Part shown: one piece after another, positions 63,267 through 64,000 of the stretch
Layout: each line of letters starts with the position of its first letter
Position numbering within the stretch: position 1 is the first letter of the stretch
From: Halpernia frigidisoli
Lineage (GTDB): Bacteria; Bacteroidota; Bacteroidia; Flavobacteriales; Weeksellaceae
DNA length: 64,000 nucleotides
Assembly: GCF_900113805.1 (NCBI RefSeq)
Contig: NZ_FOQT01000001.1
Span: 1-64,000 of the forward strand
Direction of reading: 5' to 3'
Notes under the pieces: generated by a model
Told to the model about the DNA's origin: nothing
The model's database searches: none
Seen by the model: the letters and a program-made list of their open reading frames with translations, nothing else
Made by a program: the position numbers and the translations under genes

Positions 63267-63274
63267 TAGATTTG
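63267..63274 (+). promoter_or_regulatory. -7 box of the MarR/GbsR-type gene
   Basis: TAGATTTG is an exact TAnnTTTG match 19 bases before the ATG at 63294. Confidence 0.4.
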
Positions 63275-63293
63275 CTTCTTGAAAAAAATAGTA

Positions 63294-63770
63294 ATGGTAA
63301 AAACCTTAGAAATTGATGATCAGATTTTCCACAAGCTGGTCAATTTTTCCATGAACAATTTTCAGCTTCCGCCTTTAGCGGCAAAAATCTACGCGTATCT
63401 CACTTTTGATTTCGAAATGAACGGTGTTTCTTTTGAAGAACTCGTTGAAGATTTGAAAGCAAGCAAAAGTTCCATTTCTTCTAATCTGGAAATTCTTCTA
63501 AAAAGCAAATACATCACAACACTAAATAAAATCGACGAAAGGAAAAGATATTTTACCTTAAATCCTGATTATGTGAAAATTAGATTTGGTGGAATAATTG
63601 ACAGGCTGGAAAGGGAAGTTGATATATTAGAAGACCTTCAGGTTTTGGTAAAAAGCAGAAAAGTTGAAGAAAATTCCAGTTTTTATATTAACAAAATGGA
63701 CATTTATACTGAACTATTGAAATCAAATATAATTCAGTGCACCAATACTTTAGATGCATTGTACAAATAA
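63294..63770 (+). CDS. MarR/GbsR-type transcriptional regulator
   Basis: A 158-residue DNA-binding protein. FQLPPLAAKIYAYLTFDFEM, VSFEELVEDLKASKSSISSNLEILLKSKYI and KRYFTLNPDYVKIRF fit the winged-helix of GbsR/MarR-type repressors; the C-terminal helices form the dimer. ATG 63294 (MVKTLEIDDQIFHKL) is preferred over a TTG in frame at 63279. It is followed after 89 bases by an RND efflux adaptor gene and probably regulates that operon. Confidence 0.9.
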   Translation: MVKTLEIDDQIFHKLVNFSMNNFQLPPLAAKIYAYLTFDFEMNGVSFEELVEDLKASKSSISSNLEILLKSKYITTLNKIDERKRYFTLNPDYVKIRFGGIIDRLEREVDILEDLQVLVKSRKVEENSSFYINKMDIYTELLKSNIIQCTNTLDALYK

Positions 63771-63859
63771 TTAAAATTAAAAAAATGTAAAATAGAAGTT
63801 TAAAAAACTGAAAAATTTTTACTCTGCTTGATTACAAATTAAAAAAATAAATAACAAAT

Positions 63860-64000
63860 ATGAAATCTCATTTAATTTTATTTGCGACTGCTTTAGTCCT
63901 CTTTACTTCTTGTAAGAAAAAAGAAGCACCAAAGGATACGGGCCCAAAACCTTTTCCGGTAGTACAGGTTGAAACAAAAAATTTAACAGGTTACCAAACT
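63860..64000 (+). CDS. RND efflux periplasmic adaptor, 5' part only
   Basis: The window ends after 47 codons of an open frame. The N-terminus is a lipoprotein signal (MKSHLILFATALVLFTSCKK, lipobox FTSC, Cys18) followed by EAPKDTGPKPFPVVQVETKNLTGYQT, the typical beginning of an RND membrane fusion protein. It would join an inner-membrane RND pump to a TolC-like channel. It is likely controlled by the MarR/GbsR-type gene just upstream. The 3' part is outside the window. Confidence 0.8.
   Translation, partial: MKSHLILFATALVLFTSCKKKEAPKDTGPKPFPVVQVETKNLTGYQT

Overview
The window looks like a chromosomal segment of a low-GC member of the Flavobacteriia, most likely from the Chryseobacterium/Kaistella branch of the Weeksellaceae. 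The reasons are a fused LpxC-FabZ enzyme, a PorX regulator and a type IX secretion (T9SS) cargo tail, many TAnnTTTG promoter boxes of the Bacteroidetes type, a second LpxD-like acyltransferase beside sucD, and several intergenic repeats typical of this group. This placement is an inference from gene content; no rRNA or tRNA gene was seen.

Left part (1-18.6 kb) is mostly scattered metabolic and surface genes: deoD, an SDR enzyme, two GNAT acetyltransferases, a T9SS cargo protein, an amidase, a dienelactone hydrolase, an NhaC-type antiporter with a HAD phosphatase, two fasciclin proteins, a CIA30 lipoprotein, an erythromycin-esterase-like protein and a LytTR regulator broken by a frameshift. 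Within it, 5.2-7.3 kb holds a contractile-tail sheath gene and a tail-tube gene with no baseplate, ATPase or spike genes nearby. The sheath gene is cut in two by a single in-frame TGA.

The accessory block (18.7-23.1 kb) contains a frameshifted REP-associated tyrosine transposase (RAYT) with REP hairpins on both sides. Next to it is a three-gene minus-strand operon: a 66-residue protein, an 806-residue SMC/Rad50-like ATPase with an internal CxxC zinc motif and a C-terminal RNxxxH (HEPN-like) motif, and a GIY-YIG-type nuclease. The operon resembles an anti-phage defence cassette and is the best candidate here for an undescribed system.

The core part (23.1-47.3 kb) carries tex, typA, an APC permease, porX, an HD hydrolase, and the lipid A/elongation factor/Krebs run lpxD-lpxC/fabZ-lpxA-efp-lpxD2-sucD-ompA-like-murF. 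It is followed by a Nudix gene, an SRPBCC protein, anmK, lptC with an outer-membrane protein, and the DNA polymerase III delta-prime subunit. Together these supply outer-membrane lipid, peptidoglycan and envelope transport.

The right part (47.4-64 kb) has a TetR-controlled tripartite drug efflux operon (TetR, TolC-like, EmrA-like, EmrB-like), a DUF2130 protein, a large secreted protein with a TNF/C1q-like tail, rlmF, a phosphatidate-metabolism cluster (PAP2, lipid kinase, App1 phosphatase), and lysine catabolism (ALDH7 dehydrogenase plus lysine 6-aminotransferase). It ends with a MarR/GbsR-type regulator followed by the first 47 codons of an RND efflux adaptor that runs off the window. Two small membrane proteins (56 and 51 aa) lie in otherwise empty gaps. 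A dispersed stem-loop element of about 90-140 bp occurs five times across the window.
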